Assembly: GCA_044233795.1 (NCBI GenBank)
Contig: JBIIJL010000048.1
Span: 1-16,554, forward strand
DNA length: 16,554 bases
Reading direction: 5' to 3'
Source of the DNA: JBIIJL01 sp044233795
GTDB lineage: Bacteria; Pseudomonadota; Gammaproteobacteria; Legionellales; Legionellaceae
Position numbers and translations under genes: made by a program. The notes below the pieces were generated by a model. It had not been told where the DNA came from, did no database searches, and saw nothing but the letters and a program-made list of their open reading frames with translations. This document shows, piece by piece, positions 7,501 to 15,735 of the stretch. The first letter of the stretch is position 1. Each line of letters opens with the position of its first letter.

Positions 7501-10500
7501 TCTTAACCATATGGTCAACTAATTGATCAAATGACATCTCGTTAAGGCTTAAGGGAACACAAACCTCCACTGACTGTGTATCTTGCAGACCTCGCATTCT
7601 CATAGTGCCCTGGAGAAAGCTCTGTAGTGGTGTGTCATTGTCAATCAAGACCATCGCTTTAGCAGTCGGTGCCTGCTTTAAATCGGTACCAACGGTATGC
7701 GCTTGATCATAATAACTAAAACGCTCTGCTGGACCACAGCCAAGCTTTGCATCGATCACTTGAGGATCAGTCGCACCAATTTCAATGATGGCATGCTCAT
7801 CTTTTTGAATATCCATAGCACACAATAAATTCTTATCATTGAAAAACAGGATAAATTTGATGTCACTCCATTGATCTTGATGCCCTTTAAAACACTTCGC
7901 CAAAGCTTCTGCCACAGCAAGATTCTCTACTCCTTTAAATGCAGCAGAAATATCCACAATAGCTCTGACCGGAGAATCATCTAGCGCCAGAGGAGCGCCA
8001 AACATACTCTCTAGCATTTGCTCTGGTGATTGATGAGTGAAGGGTCTCACCTTGGTTTTCTTTTGCTTTAATATTTCTAAAATGAAACCGTCTGTTGCAG
8101 CGGCACTTTGTTTATTATAAATCAGTGACTGGTGATATGTATTACTGTTCCAAGGAGTACCTGTAATCCCTTGACATGAACGATAAATCGCGACATGTGA
8201 ATAAGCATCACTATGAAGAATTCTTTTCTCAACTTGAATTTGAGGCAACACATGTGTCTTTAGCACTTCACAAATCATGTTTTTGTTGTATCTTAAAGCA
8301 AGAAACACCTCGTGAAATGCTTTATCATCATCGAGTTTTAAATGGCTAAGATGACGTCCTTGCGCCAAAGAGGCACAAAATACTTTAGCTGTTGGAGTGT
8401 CTTCTATATTTTTTATTGAAGCATCTCTCAGAAGCTCAATTCTCGCTGACGTTTGAAGTTCTTTTAGGTATGACTTGAGCAAGGCTTCGGGCAAGCCATC
8501 CTTCATCAACATTTGGATACTAAAATTGATGGCCTCAAGGAAATTACCAAAACGGCTTTGCTCACTTGGCACATTATTGGCAACATATGGAATTGCAATA
8601 CCGCTATCAGGGTCTATGCGCGATGCTCCATAATTTTCGTTTAATTTGCGCCGCAACGTTTGGCTCAACAACTGACTCAATTGCTCTTTGTATAAAGCAA
8701 GAATGTTCTGCACCTGCACTGGAGCCCTCTGAATAAACAGGGGAATATCGGTACCCTCATTTGCAAAGTATCGTAATAGCTCTTCCTTGCATTGCTCCCC
8801 ATTCTCCTCAATAACTGATTTGATGGGGCTATTTGGATTGTTGAGTAGCTGATGCGCCAATTGTTTGATCAGCGCCTGCCATTGCCCTTCATTCTCTAAC
8901 AGTTGACTCTCAAATATCACGAGAGCTAGCGTGCCTTCTCGCATGGCCTGGGGCAAGCCTTCGACATCCTTTAGAGAAACTTCATCAAAAAATTTATATA
9001 AATCGACACATCCTTCAATAACTTCCTTAGGAATGGGACGTTTATCCCCAAGTGTGTAATTCAATTTTTTCTTGTACAGCAGTGCTTGATGAACTTCATC
9101 CATCACCACATCAGCACGCGTTCTAAACAACCCTACAAGTTTATCTAACCACTCTACTTGTTGTGCCCAAATTTTTAATTCATCCTTATCCTCAGGTTTT
9201 TCTAAAAGCAGTTTTAAATATTTAAGCTCTAGAGATTGAACTGAATCGCCGGCCAAAACAAGATAGTCTTTATGCACAATGACATCTATGAGTTGTGAAT
9301 ATAAAAACTCCAACCGTTTTGGTGAACAGTCAGTATTAATATTAAAATCAAACAAAACCGCTTTTTGATCAAATAAACGCGAAGACGTTGCAGATAAATC
9401 GGTAAGATTAGTTTCAAGCAAGGACCTAGGGACTTCAATCACAACCAGATTGCTGCCCGTAGCCTTCGTTTGTGCAAGTACCGGTAAAATCACCTTGGAT
9501 TTACCACCACCCATGATAATTTTTTCAACAACGCCCACAAACGCAAATTGATCAAAATCAGGGGCTTTCATCAGGCGCTTGATAGCTTCTATTTGTTGTG
9601 GGCGTAACAATAAGTTCTCATTGTACTGAAAAAAAGCGAGTACGGCGTCATTGGCGTAATCGACTTCATCAACCGTCAACAGCTCTTGCGCTATCTTTTG
9701 ACATTGAGCGCCATCTGCGACTGTGGATGCCTTATCTAACTGTGTATCAAGCCTATGTAAAGCTTGTAATCTTACACTTAACGCAACATATTGGGTGAGC
9801 TTTGTATGAAGCGTCTCAATGTCCTGACCAGAAAGCCCTGTTTCCAACTTGTAAGCTGCACGGTCAGCCTTAAAAAAGAGAGCTAAAAGATGCGCTTTAT
9901 CAAGCGGCGCTCTCACATTCCCTTTAATATCAAGCTCGCGGGGGAGTAGCTTTTGAGGGTCTTGAGGACCTTGATTTCCGAGCTGAAGAGCCTCTTGCAA
10001 TAAATTTTCGCATACTCTTTCTAAGTCGGTAATAAAAACTTGGGTATTGGTCTTCAACTGATCACGTACCATTTTATCCATGAGCATTTGAGTGGCAACG
10101 CTTGTCATCTCTTGTAATGCGACATATTGCACATGACCTTCGTCCATTTCATCTTTTGAAAGCACTTCAAGCCCGGGTCCACTGACCCTTGCCCCTGCTA
10201 GGGCGCGACCAAATATGCGAGCCTTGTCTCGATATTTAGAAACACTCTCCATGAACTCTAAATTGCCCGATAAAGGCATTATAAGCCTATCGGAGCTAAA
10301 ATTTGCCAAAACAACACTTGGGACAGCACTCATTCTATCGTGAGTCTCTCTAATCTCTGGCTCAATTTCAGCCCATATACTTGATGCGCTCGCCAAAACA
10401 CTGGAGGTGGTGTCTTTTAATTGATAAAGACTTATTATAGGGGGAGAGATCTTTTCGGCCTCTTTTAAAACGCGACTAAAACTAACAACTTTCTTCGTGA

Positions 10501-13500
10501 CGAAGAGACTCTCAATAAGCGCTGGGTTTTCATTGATGCGTAACAAAATATTGCATAAATAAGCAACTTTTGAACTTTGCTTCTTTAAAGGCGTTTGATA
10601 CGTTGCCATGAGATAGCGTCTACAAAAATCGATAAGCACCGCTCTATCTGCTTTTGAATCTTCGCCACCAGTAATCATGTGATAATAATTATGGAAATAA
10701 AGAGCAATCTCACCATCGGTCACATTCATGTTTAATGCGTTGAGTGCCGCTGTCCTATTTGTTTTATCGTCATTTATAGTCGGCTCAAAGCAATACCAAT
10801 AATTGAGGAAATCACTAGACTTGACGACCTCATCACTAAACACTGCGTAGTTGTTGATCTCATCTGATAAGAACCCAGCCGGTATATCCAAATTAATGGT
10901 AATAGACTCTAACTCTGAAGAGGTCTGGTGACCACTCACCCTTAGAGCATCATCTTTCAATATTTTAAGGATTTCATCACGACGTTTTTGATAGGCCTCA
11001 GGGAGTCCTTTTTTTGTATCCAAAAGCGCATTAATTGCTGCAAGTTCTTGGCCAAGCTCCCTCATACCAAGCATTCTCCAAGAATAGCCAAGCGCACCTA
11101 ACGCCTTGGATGAACCATCAGAGGCCTCAGGAAGTTTAAAGTGATAATAATCAAGCAGGCTCTTCTTTTCATCATCAGCAAGCCTAAATTGATGGTTAAG
11201 GCTCCGCTCCATATTTTGAAACCGTGAGTAAAGATGCGCAAGGGTACTATTAAGCGTGTCATAGAATTTCTGCAAATCACTTGTTCGTCTGTTTTGATAA
11301 AGTTCATCTGGAGTATTGGCATCAATTTCTTGTTTAGGAATTTGTATTTCTTTATCCGGACTATAACCACTAGTAAACAATGCGATGGCCTTTAACTTAC
11401 AGGCAACATAAGATGGTGTGTTTGGAGTTGCCTTTTGATCGGATTCATCTAAACAAAAAGGAAGTTTATCGACCAATAGTTCTAACATGGATAATTCGAG
11501 AACATTGCCTTTCACTCCGCCCAGACGTTTTCGACAATCCTCGAGGACTGCCCAGGCTTTTTCAGGTTGATGCACACCTAAATACACATACGCAAGATAA
11601 AGTGCATCGGCTGGACTCTCCGCAATTGGCAAACCATCTGACCCAAGCTCATATTTAAAAAAACGCTCTTTTCCACGATATTCCCATAACATATCAACCG
11701 GGTCTGTCTTGTTTAATTCTTGAACAATACTTGCGGGAACTATGGCTTCAAGATCAGGTACCAATGCATAAAATTCACTATCAGCTGAAGGTTGGTCGGT
11801 ATTCCTAAAAGGCTGCAAAGGCATATAACAATATTGTTTTTTGGTAGTTAAATCCTTAAAAACCAGCCCTGCAGAACCCAAAATATGCATATTCATTTGA
11901 TGGACTAGTTTTAAATTAGGTACCCCTTCAATACCGATGCTTATATCACCATTCGCTTCTTTTTGAGCGAGTAACGTCAAGCCATAGCGCACGAGTTTGA
12001 TGCGTAAGTCTGCTCCTCTTTCACAAACAACAATAAATTCCTCTCCTTCAAATGAACGAAGGGCCGACTTAAGCCAATCAACCTTGTTACATAAAATATA
12101 ACCCGTAGGCTTTGCTTCTCCGTCGAGTTCTTGCATTTTGCAGTAACCCGTGGCTTGAGTTCTGACACCCAAATAGGCGGGTCGGTTGTTTTCTGTTAAT
12201 AAGAACTTGTTATTATCTCCCACTGCAACCCAAAGTGCCGTATCACGTTGTTTTAACGCCTTGGGCAGGCCGTCAAGTGGAAGTGTAGTTGTCCCAAGAT
12301 CAAACGCATCCTTTTGTGATTTGCCCTGATCATGGAGTTCAAACCATACCTCTTGGCCATCAACCATCCATTTTTTCTGAACCCTAAAATCCCCCTCTGG
12401 CGTTTCACGAATAAATCGAATCGCTCCATCAGCTAACAAAAACACACTCTGGTCACTTGAGCAAAAACAAGGCTCAAGATGATCAAATCCTAAGAAAGGA
12501 AGAACCTTATGATGTGAAATGGCAAGCGGGATAGGTGTAAAGGCAAAGCCTTCTCTATCAAATATCAATCCGAGATCAACATCAACATAATAAGGGATAG
12601 TCTCTTCACCATGCTTTACCAACACCTGATATAATCTATTTTCTTGTCGTGAAACGCTGGTGATTTCGCCAAGTCCTAAGTCATGCAAAGCTTGACCCAC
12701 AAGCTCCTCGAGAACCGCTGCGTTGGATTGAGCAACCAGATGTTTAAAATCAGCTTTGACACATTCAATATCAAAACGAAATGCTGTGGAAGTAAATGCA
12801 TCTGGATTTGTGTACGCATTCATAAAAAAACAAGCTGCTACGGATTGCCTTAACGTCTCATCCTTGGTCACTTTCTCGGGAGTTAAGCTGTAACGCGCCA
12901 TAGCCGTTAAAAATTGGTATTGATAGAGCGTTTGTTTGATGGCTGTTTTGTTATCTTTGTCAACGTCTAAGATGCTAACCAACCGCTCTTGGAGTTGCTT
13001 TAATTTATCTGAACCCAGTCTATCTAAGTGTTCCATACCTTTAAGTTCTGCAACATAACGATAAAACAGGTAGGCTTCTCGTATAAAAAAAAGGGATTCT
13101 TGTGAACAAAATCCATTCTCAGAAAAGTGCTTTAATCCTCCTTCAACCCATGCATCAAAATTATCCATTAAGGTCCGTGGATCTTTTTTTAACAAGTTCA
13201 ATAATAATCCTGGTTGAAATAAATTAGCCTCAAAGTAAGCTTGTACAGAAGGGGACGCCAATTGAGACATATGCTGAGAAAAATAATCTATAGTGAGTAG
13301 AATCTGATTACGGCTTGATCCTCTTAGATGAAAAAACTCTCGGCTTTGGATCTCCTCTTTATCAATCCGGCGCGCATTGATAACGGCGAGTTTAGCCAAA
13401 TCATACGGACATGACATAAAGCTATCAGCCAACGCCGAAGCGGGATATAGCTGGGTAATATTATCTCGTATACCCCCTTCTGCTCGTGTGATATCATCAA

Positions 13501-15631
13501 CATCGACCTGCAAGGCACTCTTAGCGGGAGCCGCATCTTCAAAATTATATTTTTGTTTCAAGAAATCAACCATAACACTTGGAATAATGACATTCGCCAA
13601 TACTGATGTTGAATGAATCTCATTACCTAATAATGTCAACTGGATCTCATCAGGTAGACTTACAGAGAACAAAATATCTTTAAACGCTAGAGAAAAACAC
13701 CGCTCTCTTTGTTTTTGTATATCAAATTTTGTAGTTAACACCCCATATCGAGAATCAGCACGAAGATCTTTAATAGACTGGGTAAATACATAAAGGGCCT
13801 GTAGACCTGATGTGACAATGGCCTTATGAAATTTATCATCTTTGGGGATCATACTGTCGTATCGGTCACGTAACTCTGCTTCAAGTGCAGGCTCTGAGCT
13901 TATGATGCTCTTATAAAACAAGATGAGTGTGCCATGATCCCGATAATCTTCATCGTCACAATATATATCCTCAATTTCTTTAAGTCGGCCATCTAGTCCC
14001 GGCACATTAGTAGCAAAATAAGGATTTTGTCGGTTACCATTAAAAAAAGTTCTTAGTCTCTTCTTAAAAAATTGATGAGGAGTTATCTCTTGGCCTTCTG
14101 AAGAGACCATAGGTAATTTACAGGCAATGTGATCGACAACAGCCATTGCACTTAATCCCACCACAAGCATCCTCGGAACAACCACCTCAGAGCCCTGCTT
14201 TTGACATGCATCTCGATAGCTTTGCTGTATTGAACTAAAAAGGTCGTAAAATTCTTGCTGATTGCCTTGATGAATTCCTGAATAAAAAGGAATGGGGTCA
14301 AGAAAACTCCCTGGACGCTTGGGAATTGGCAAATTTGTAATCACAGCCTCAAGCCGCTTAACGATGTCTACATGACACCCCAGGCTATCTAATGCCTGGC
14401 AATCAGCCAACAAGCCCTTTAACCCTTCAATTAGATTTTCGCCCCCCTCAAGCTTCCGCTCTGGGGGAATTGTTTGCTTAGCCGTCGCAACGAGAGGATC
14501 GATGTGAGCGCTCAAGCTATCAGGAAGGAGGCCTAGCTTAAAATCGGTAATTGCTGTTTCAGCACGTAGCTTCATCAGCGGAATCGCCTCAAGGTTAGGT
14601 AAATTTTGCTGTAGAAGATCGCGATATTCTTGGATTGCCCTTAATTCGTCTTTTATTTTGTCATCGCTAAACAAATTTGGGATATTTAATGTGCGTAGCA
14701 AGGTATCCATAGCATGATTTAACAAATTCTGGACACGAGGGTCACGAAGACTATCAGGCTCATTGTCTTTTAACACCTTGATATAATCATCCAAGGCATA
14801 CCGTTTAAATGTATAAATAAATCGCTGATATTGATGCAGATCCTTAAAACTCTCTTTTAGCATTTGATGCAATGAACGTTGCGCGCAAGTACCAGACAAT
14901 TGAGAAGCCGTGAATGCATGCTTTGATTCATGAGCCACTGGTTTTTGTTTTCCATCAAGGAACGCAATGCGAGAAATGACCTCTTTGTATAGCATCTCTG
15001 CGTTAAATTGTTGCTCTTTCTCACTGCGGCAATTAGGTAATTGCGCCCGCAACAATCCGCTCACATACTGGGTAAGCTTAATAGCATCAACAGGTACTGG
15101 TATTTTATAAGCAAGCACTGGATAAAAAAGCTCTCGGTCTTTGGCAGATTTTCGTTCATGATTTCCAATCCCATCGCCTGCGTTGTGAATATAAAACTCA
15201 AGACCGTCTTCGGTCATGTGAAATTGATAAATCATCGCGTGGCCGCCGCCTCTAGAAACCCAACCTCCTGGAAAGGTATAATAGCTGCCAGGTCTTAGAG
15301 ATAAGACTTCTTTTGCGATCTCTTCAGACAATGTGTTTAAGGCATCTTTATTAGGAGATGATTTTCCCGAGCTAGGTAGCCTTAAAAGCTCAAGCATTCG
15401 AGTTTCTACGGCCAGTAATGTCTGCATCCTTTCTTCGATGAGCTTAAATTCAGGTGTGCCCCCTCCCAAACTCTCACAATACTTAACCAGGTATGCAATG
15501 GTGCGGCCAAACTGATTTCCTTCAAGCTTAAAGGTACCCCCAAGGAATGGGTCATTTTCAATGTGGGAAAAGAGCGACAGATCAATTGGGTCACCAGGCG
15601 CGCTCATTTTAATAATGGGCTTTAGGGGCAT
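4508..15631 (-). CDS. Giant DUF3638/DUF3645-type protein with SF2-helicase-like NTPase core (about 3,707 aa)
   Basis: One open frame of 3,707 codons. I place the start at ATG 15631 because GGAG (15643-15640) lies 8 bases upstream; the frame also has an ATG at 15664, 11 codons earlier, without a ribosome site. Numbering is from 15631. N-terminal region: His131, His158 and Cys249 in protease-like contexts. About 1030-1290 is beta-rich; near 1345 there is a TPR-like hairpin; 1450-1950 is mostly helical. The core has MGGGKS (Lys2044), DEVH (2178-2181) followed by NYTLGD, an NYG...IAIPY segment (2333-2349), GITGTPW (2488-2494), DQAHTVGTDLK (2642-2652) and QGTMRMRG (Arg2678, Arg2680). These match the spacing and wording of DUF3638 and DUF3645, families of very large, mostly eukaryotic proteins of unknown role. 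Residues 3150-3620 are helical repeats, and the last 75 are disordered and Pro/Lys-rich. There is no signal peptide or membrane helix. Likely an NTP-driven host-directed effector, by inference only. Confidence 0.9.
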   Translation of the reverse strand: MPLKPIIKMSAPGDPIDLSLFSHIENDPFLGGTFKLEGNQFGRTIAYLVKYCESLGGGTPEFKLIEERMQTLLAVETRMLELLRLPSSGKSSPNKDALNTLSEEIAKEVLSLRPGSYYTFPGGWVSRGGGHAMIYQFHMTEDGLEFYIHNAGDGIGNHERKSAKDRELFYPVLAYKIPVPVDAIKLTQYVSGLLRAQLPNCRSEKEQQFNAEMLYKEVISRIAFLDGKQKPVAHESKHAFTASQLSGTCAQRSLHQMLKESFKDLHQYQRFIYTFKRYALDDYIKVLKDNEPDSLRDPRVQNLLNHAMDTLLRTLNIPNLFSDDKIKDELRAIQEYRDLLQQNLPNLEAIPLMKLRAETAITDFKLGLLPDSLSAHIDPLVATAKQTIPPERKLEGGENLIEGLKGLLADCQALDSLGCHVDIVKRLEAVITNLPIPKRPGSFLDPIPFYSGIHQGNQQEFYDLFSSIQQSYRDACQKQGSEVVVPRMLVVGLSAMAVVDHIACKLPMVSSEGQEITPHQFFKKRLRTFFNGNRQNPYFATNVPGLDGRLKEIEDIYCDDEDYRDHGTLILFYKSIISSEPALEAELRDRYDSMIPKDDKFHKAIVTSGLQALYVFTQSIKDLRADSRYGVLTTKFDIQKQRERCFSLAFKDILFSVSLPDEIQLTLLGNEIHSTSVLANVIIPSVMVDFLKQKYNFEDAAPAKSALQVDVDDITRAEGGIRDNITQLYPASALADSFMSCPYDLAKLAVINARRIDKEEIQSREFFHLRGSSRNQILLTIDYFSQHMSQLASPSVQAYFEANLFQPGLLLNLLKKDPRTLMDNFDAWVEGGLKHFSENGFCSQESLFFIREAYLFYRYVAELKGMEHLDRLGSDKLKQLQERLVSILDVDKDNKTAIKQTLYQYQFLTAMARYSLTPEKVTKDETLRQSVAACFFMNAYTNPDAFTSTAFRFDIECVKADFKHLVAQSNAAVLEELVGQALHDLGLGEITSVSRQENRLYQVLVKHGEETIPYYVDVDLGLIFDREGFAFTPIPLAISHHKVLPFLGFDHLEPCFCSSDQSVFLLADGAIRFIRETPEGDFRVQKKWMVDGQEVWFELHDQGKSQKDAFDLGTTTLPLDGLPKALKQRDTALWVAVGDNNKFLLTENNRPAYLGVRTQATGYCKMQELDGEAKPTGYILCNKVDWLKSALRSFEGEEFIVVCERGADLRIKLVRYGLTLLAQKEANGDISIGIEGVPNLKLVHQMNMHILGSAGLVFKDLTTKKQYCYMPLQPFRNTDQPSADSEFYALVPDLEAIVPASIVQELNKTDPVDMLWEYRGKERFFKYELGSDGLPIAESPADALYLAYVYLGVHQPEKAWAVLEDCRKRLGGVKGNVLELSMLELLVDKLPFCLDESDQKATPNTPSYVACKLKAIALFTSGYSPDKEIQIPKQEIDANTPDELYQNRRTSDLQKFYDTLNSTLAHLYSRFQNMERSLNHQFRLADDEKKSLLDYYHFKLPEASDGSSKALGALGYSWRMLGMRELGQELAAINALLDTKKGLPEAYQKRRDEILKILKDDALRVSGHQTSSELESITINLDIPAGFLSDEINNYAVFSDEVVKSSDFLNYWYCFEPTINDDKTNRTAALNALNMNVTDGEIALYFHNYYHMITGGEDSKADRAVLIDFCRRYLMATYQTPLKKQSSKVAYLCNILLRINENPALIESLFVTKKVVSFSRVLKEAEKISPPIISLYQLKDTTSSVLASASSIWAEIEPEIRETHDRMSAVPSVVLANFSSDRLIMPLSGNLEFMESVSKYRDKARIFGRALAGARVSGPGLEVLSKDEMDEGHVQYVALQEMTSVATQMLMDKMVRDQLKTNTQVFITDLERVCENLLQEALQLGNQGPQDPQKLLPRELDIKGNVRAPLDKAHLLALFFKADRAAYKLETGLSGQDIETLHTKLTQYVALSVRLQALHRLDTQLDKASTVADGAQCQKIAQELLTVDEVDYANDAVLAFFQYNENLLLRPQQIEAIKRLMKAPDFDQFAFVGVVEKIIMGGGKSKVILPVLAQTKATGSNLVVIEVPRSLLETNLTDLSATSSRLFDQKAVLFDFNINTDCSPKRLEFLYSQLIDVIVHKDYLVLAGDSVQSLELKYLKLLLEKPEDKDELKIWAQQVEWLDKLVGLFRTRADVVMDEVHQALLYKKKLNYTLGDKRPIPKEVIEGCVDLYKFFDEVSLKDVEGLPQAMREGTLALVIFESQLLENEGQWQALIKQLAHQLLNNPNSPIKSVIEENGEQCKEELLRYFANEGTDIPLFIQRAPVQVQNILALYKEQLSQLLSQTLRRKLNENYGASRIDPDSGIAIPYVANNVPSEQSRFGNFLEAINFSIQMLMKDGLPEALLKSYLKELQTSARIELLRDASIKNIEDTPTAKVFCASLAQGRHLSHLKLDDDKAFHEVFLALRYNKNMICEVLKTHVLPQIQVEKRILHSDAYSHVAIYRSCQGITGTPWNSNTYHQSLIYNKQSAAATDGFILEILKQKKTKVRPFTHQSPEQMLESMFGAPLALDDSPVRAIVDISAAFKGVENLAVAEALAKCFKGHQDQWSDIKFILFFNDKNLLCAMDIQKDEHAIIEIGATDPQVIDAKLGCGPAERFSYYDQAHTVGTDLKQAPTAKAMVLIDNDTPLQSFLQGTMRMRGLQDTQSVEVCVPLSLNEMSFDQLVDHMVKNEERQLQQEVFNAALGKMTNVIRADFMKRILALPSDKVDEKNEYAQASEACFVDESSTDFAKIFGELTALRPPEEIFNELRDKLINDWSGILRRFPREEAHIDVEKMKKILAEIINDALPKCGQGYLARVGKAEGTEIQLEKQMRIELQRQTQLEQERYNSDLKPLIYNRRLCSDLLETDSFAHSKHCKTISQMCSEGQIQGVPQFGEIYVDENYSKEYKGQIRALGDHLKPVHALLFRTRSDGQLECWILCQKEAEAVSAYLEEKQPKGVWLTTTQHSRLEGNPPKDIQKNPNYQSLIEQARFFNGELGLLRDSTEPLSWLSEDTDQKLTFFEQHLALPRAVDPSDLVLLRQVMSQRLKAFQYIVHHPLDDLSKFDWKAEISKELSSTDIEEAKKLAKAFAYANQHAGERDFLIASFPLRSGLSLQAASFINDYEQYVQQFVLRAKSDEHTLNNIILNFQDSEFLVREVIAVMEHPSEKLLNMLFTVSNVAITNPSLVTALLAKGDDVLDKDIVLNILARNLSELSEEVVQVVFKTNQSDGRPLIAHYLEGYSWVDLGGADLVKLILACPQEVLSSPKFKENKLEILKKLPKPTDLRVAASLLSHHELELSLEQSTAIFLSLETEQRENFCKDIAILSKIDVSLLVVLLDQVPISSASKLLVFPAIRQNLTILLGLIHKIADADEEQKKAALSNLADGDNLPDQALIWAYELMCSQPQVLAQDFLEKYRWDQLPNRELIDLVLKYARRFSLFDTEVFRDNKASIIQALISKTDDVEVFSTLLDEGLELSADELLGFLSRINFNIKMNTMVERDLVFEKLNQLLNELLIKVVNAPGADARVLSKVISESLKDDVLVDLLLSKDIFKNDHALVLQLIEGFSPSDQLKNINKMLPLITNEGLKQSLEAKRKDIESHTLRRPPAIKPLREPAVVPPVSDVSSAPASHLLDHQDPQNPTDDTKKRSTFGGFVRLFKPKPKIPCSAEDAKKAHGPGRGSDND
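5093..5329 (-). repeat. C-terminal repeat B of the giant protein (about 79 residues)
   Basis: The unit begins FLEKYRWDQL (Trp3441) and continues to RDNKASII, a LELSADEL turn and INF. It lies exactly 176 residues after repeat A, twice about 88, and the intervening 90 residues have similar helical hydrophobic spacing. That suggests a third, more diverged unit between the two. Confidence 0.6.
5608..5857 (-). repeat. C-terminal repeat A of the giant protein (about 83 residues)
   Basis: The unit begins YLEGYSWVDL (Trp3265) and continues through a helix, a KENKLEIL helix and a LELSLEQS turn to a Glu-Asn-Phe. It aligns through its length with the unit at 5093-5329, with Leu, Tyr, Trp, Leu and Asn-Lys positions shared. 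It reads as a helical solenoid unit of HEAT or armadillo type, probably a binding surface. Confidence 0.6.
7589..9514 (-). other. Helicase-like NTPase core (DUF3638-DUF3645 region) of the giant protein
   Basis: This segment spans the P-loop MGGGKS to the arginine-bearing QGTMRMRG motif. All key residues for nucleotide binding and hydrolysis by an SF2-type ATPase appear present: Lys2044 and Ser2045 of motif I, Asp2178 and Glu2179 of motif II, a TGT motif III equivalent, and Arg2678 and Arg2680 of motif VI. About 300 residues of helical insertion separate the two RecA-like halves, including the DUF3645-like stretch. The His in DEVH and in DQAH matches the eukaryotic family, which reads similarly at those positions. 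Confidence 0.7.
14870..15260 (-). other. N-terminal His/Cys module of the giant protein, possibly a permuted cysteine protease
   Basis: Within the first 260 residues of the giant protein, GGGHAMIYQF places His131 at the start of a beta strand. It is followed by a Tyr-Ile-His-Asn-Ala-Gly-Asp-Gly turn and His158. About 90 residues later comes QLSGTCAQRSLHQML, with Cys249 at the head of a helix. A Cys in a 'TCAQ.SL..ML' helix resembles the nucleophile helix of Josephin and other papain-fold enzymes, but here His precedes Cys as in circularly permuted forms. This is pattern similarity only; catalytic function is not shown. Confidence 0.35.
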
Positions 15632-15735
15632 GATAATGTCTCCATCAAAGTAAATATGGGTCATTCATGCTTTAATACTAGCGTATTTTGTATTATTTTG
15701 CCGCTTTGTGAATTTTTATGTATCTTTTTGATTAA
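15632..15735. other. Gap between uvrB and the giant gene, no terminator seen
   Basis: These 104 bases are AT-rich and contain no hairpin followed by a T run in the leftward direction, so transcription from uvrB may continue into the giant gene. Possible own promoter elements are weak: TAGTAT on the reverse strand near 15680 lacks a convincing -35. No TTAA pair with PmrA spacing occurs here. Confidence 0.4.
15640..15643 (-). promoter_or_regulatory. Ribosome-binding site that sets the start of the giant gene
   Basis: GGAG on the reverse strand sits 8 bases before ATG 15631. No comparable purine run precedes the in-frame ATG at 15664 or the out-of-frame ATG at 15668. It is the reason the 15631 start was chosen. 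Confidence 0.6.

Noticed and set aside
11098..11370. A 90-codon frame within the giant gene on the same strand
   Set aside because: It is a shifted-frame shadow of continuous helical coding sequence in the giant frame, with no ribosome site and a composition biased toward Ile, Lys and Arg.
15632..15664. ATG at 15664 as start of the giant gene
   Set aside because: No purine-rich site precedes it, while GGAG sits 8 bases before the ATG at 15631. The difference is only 11 codons.
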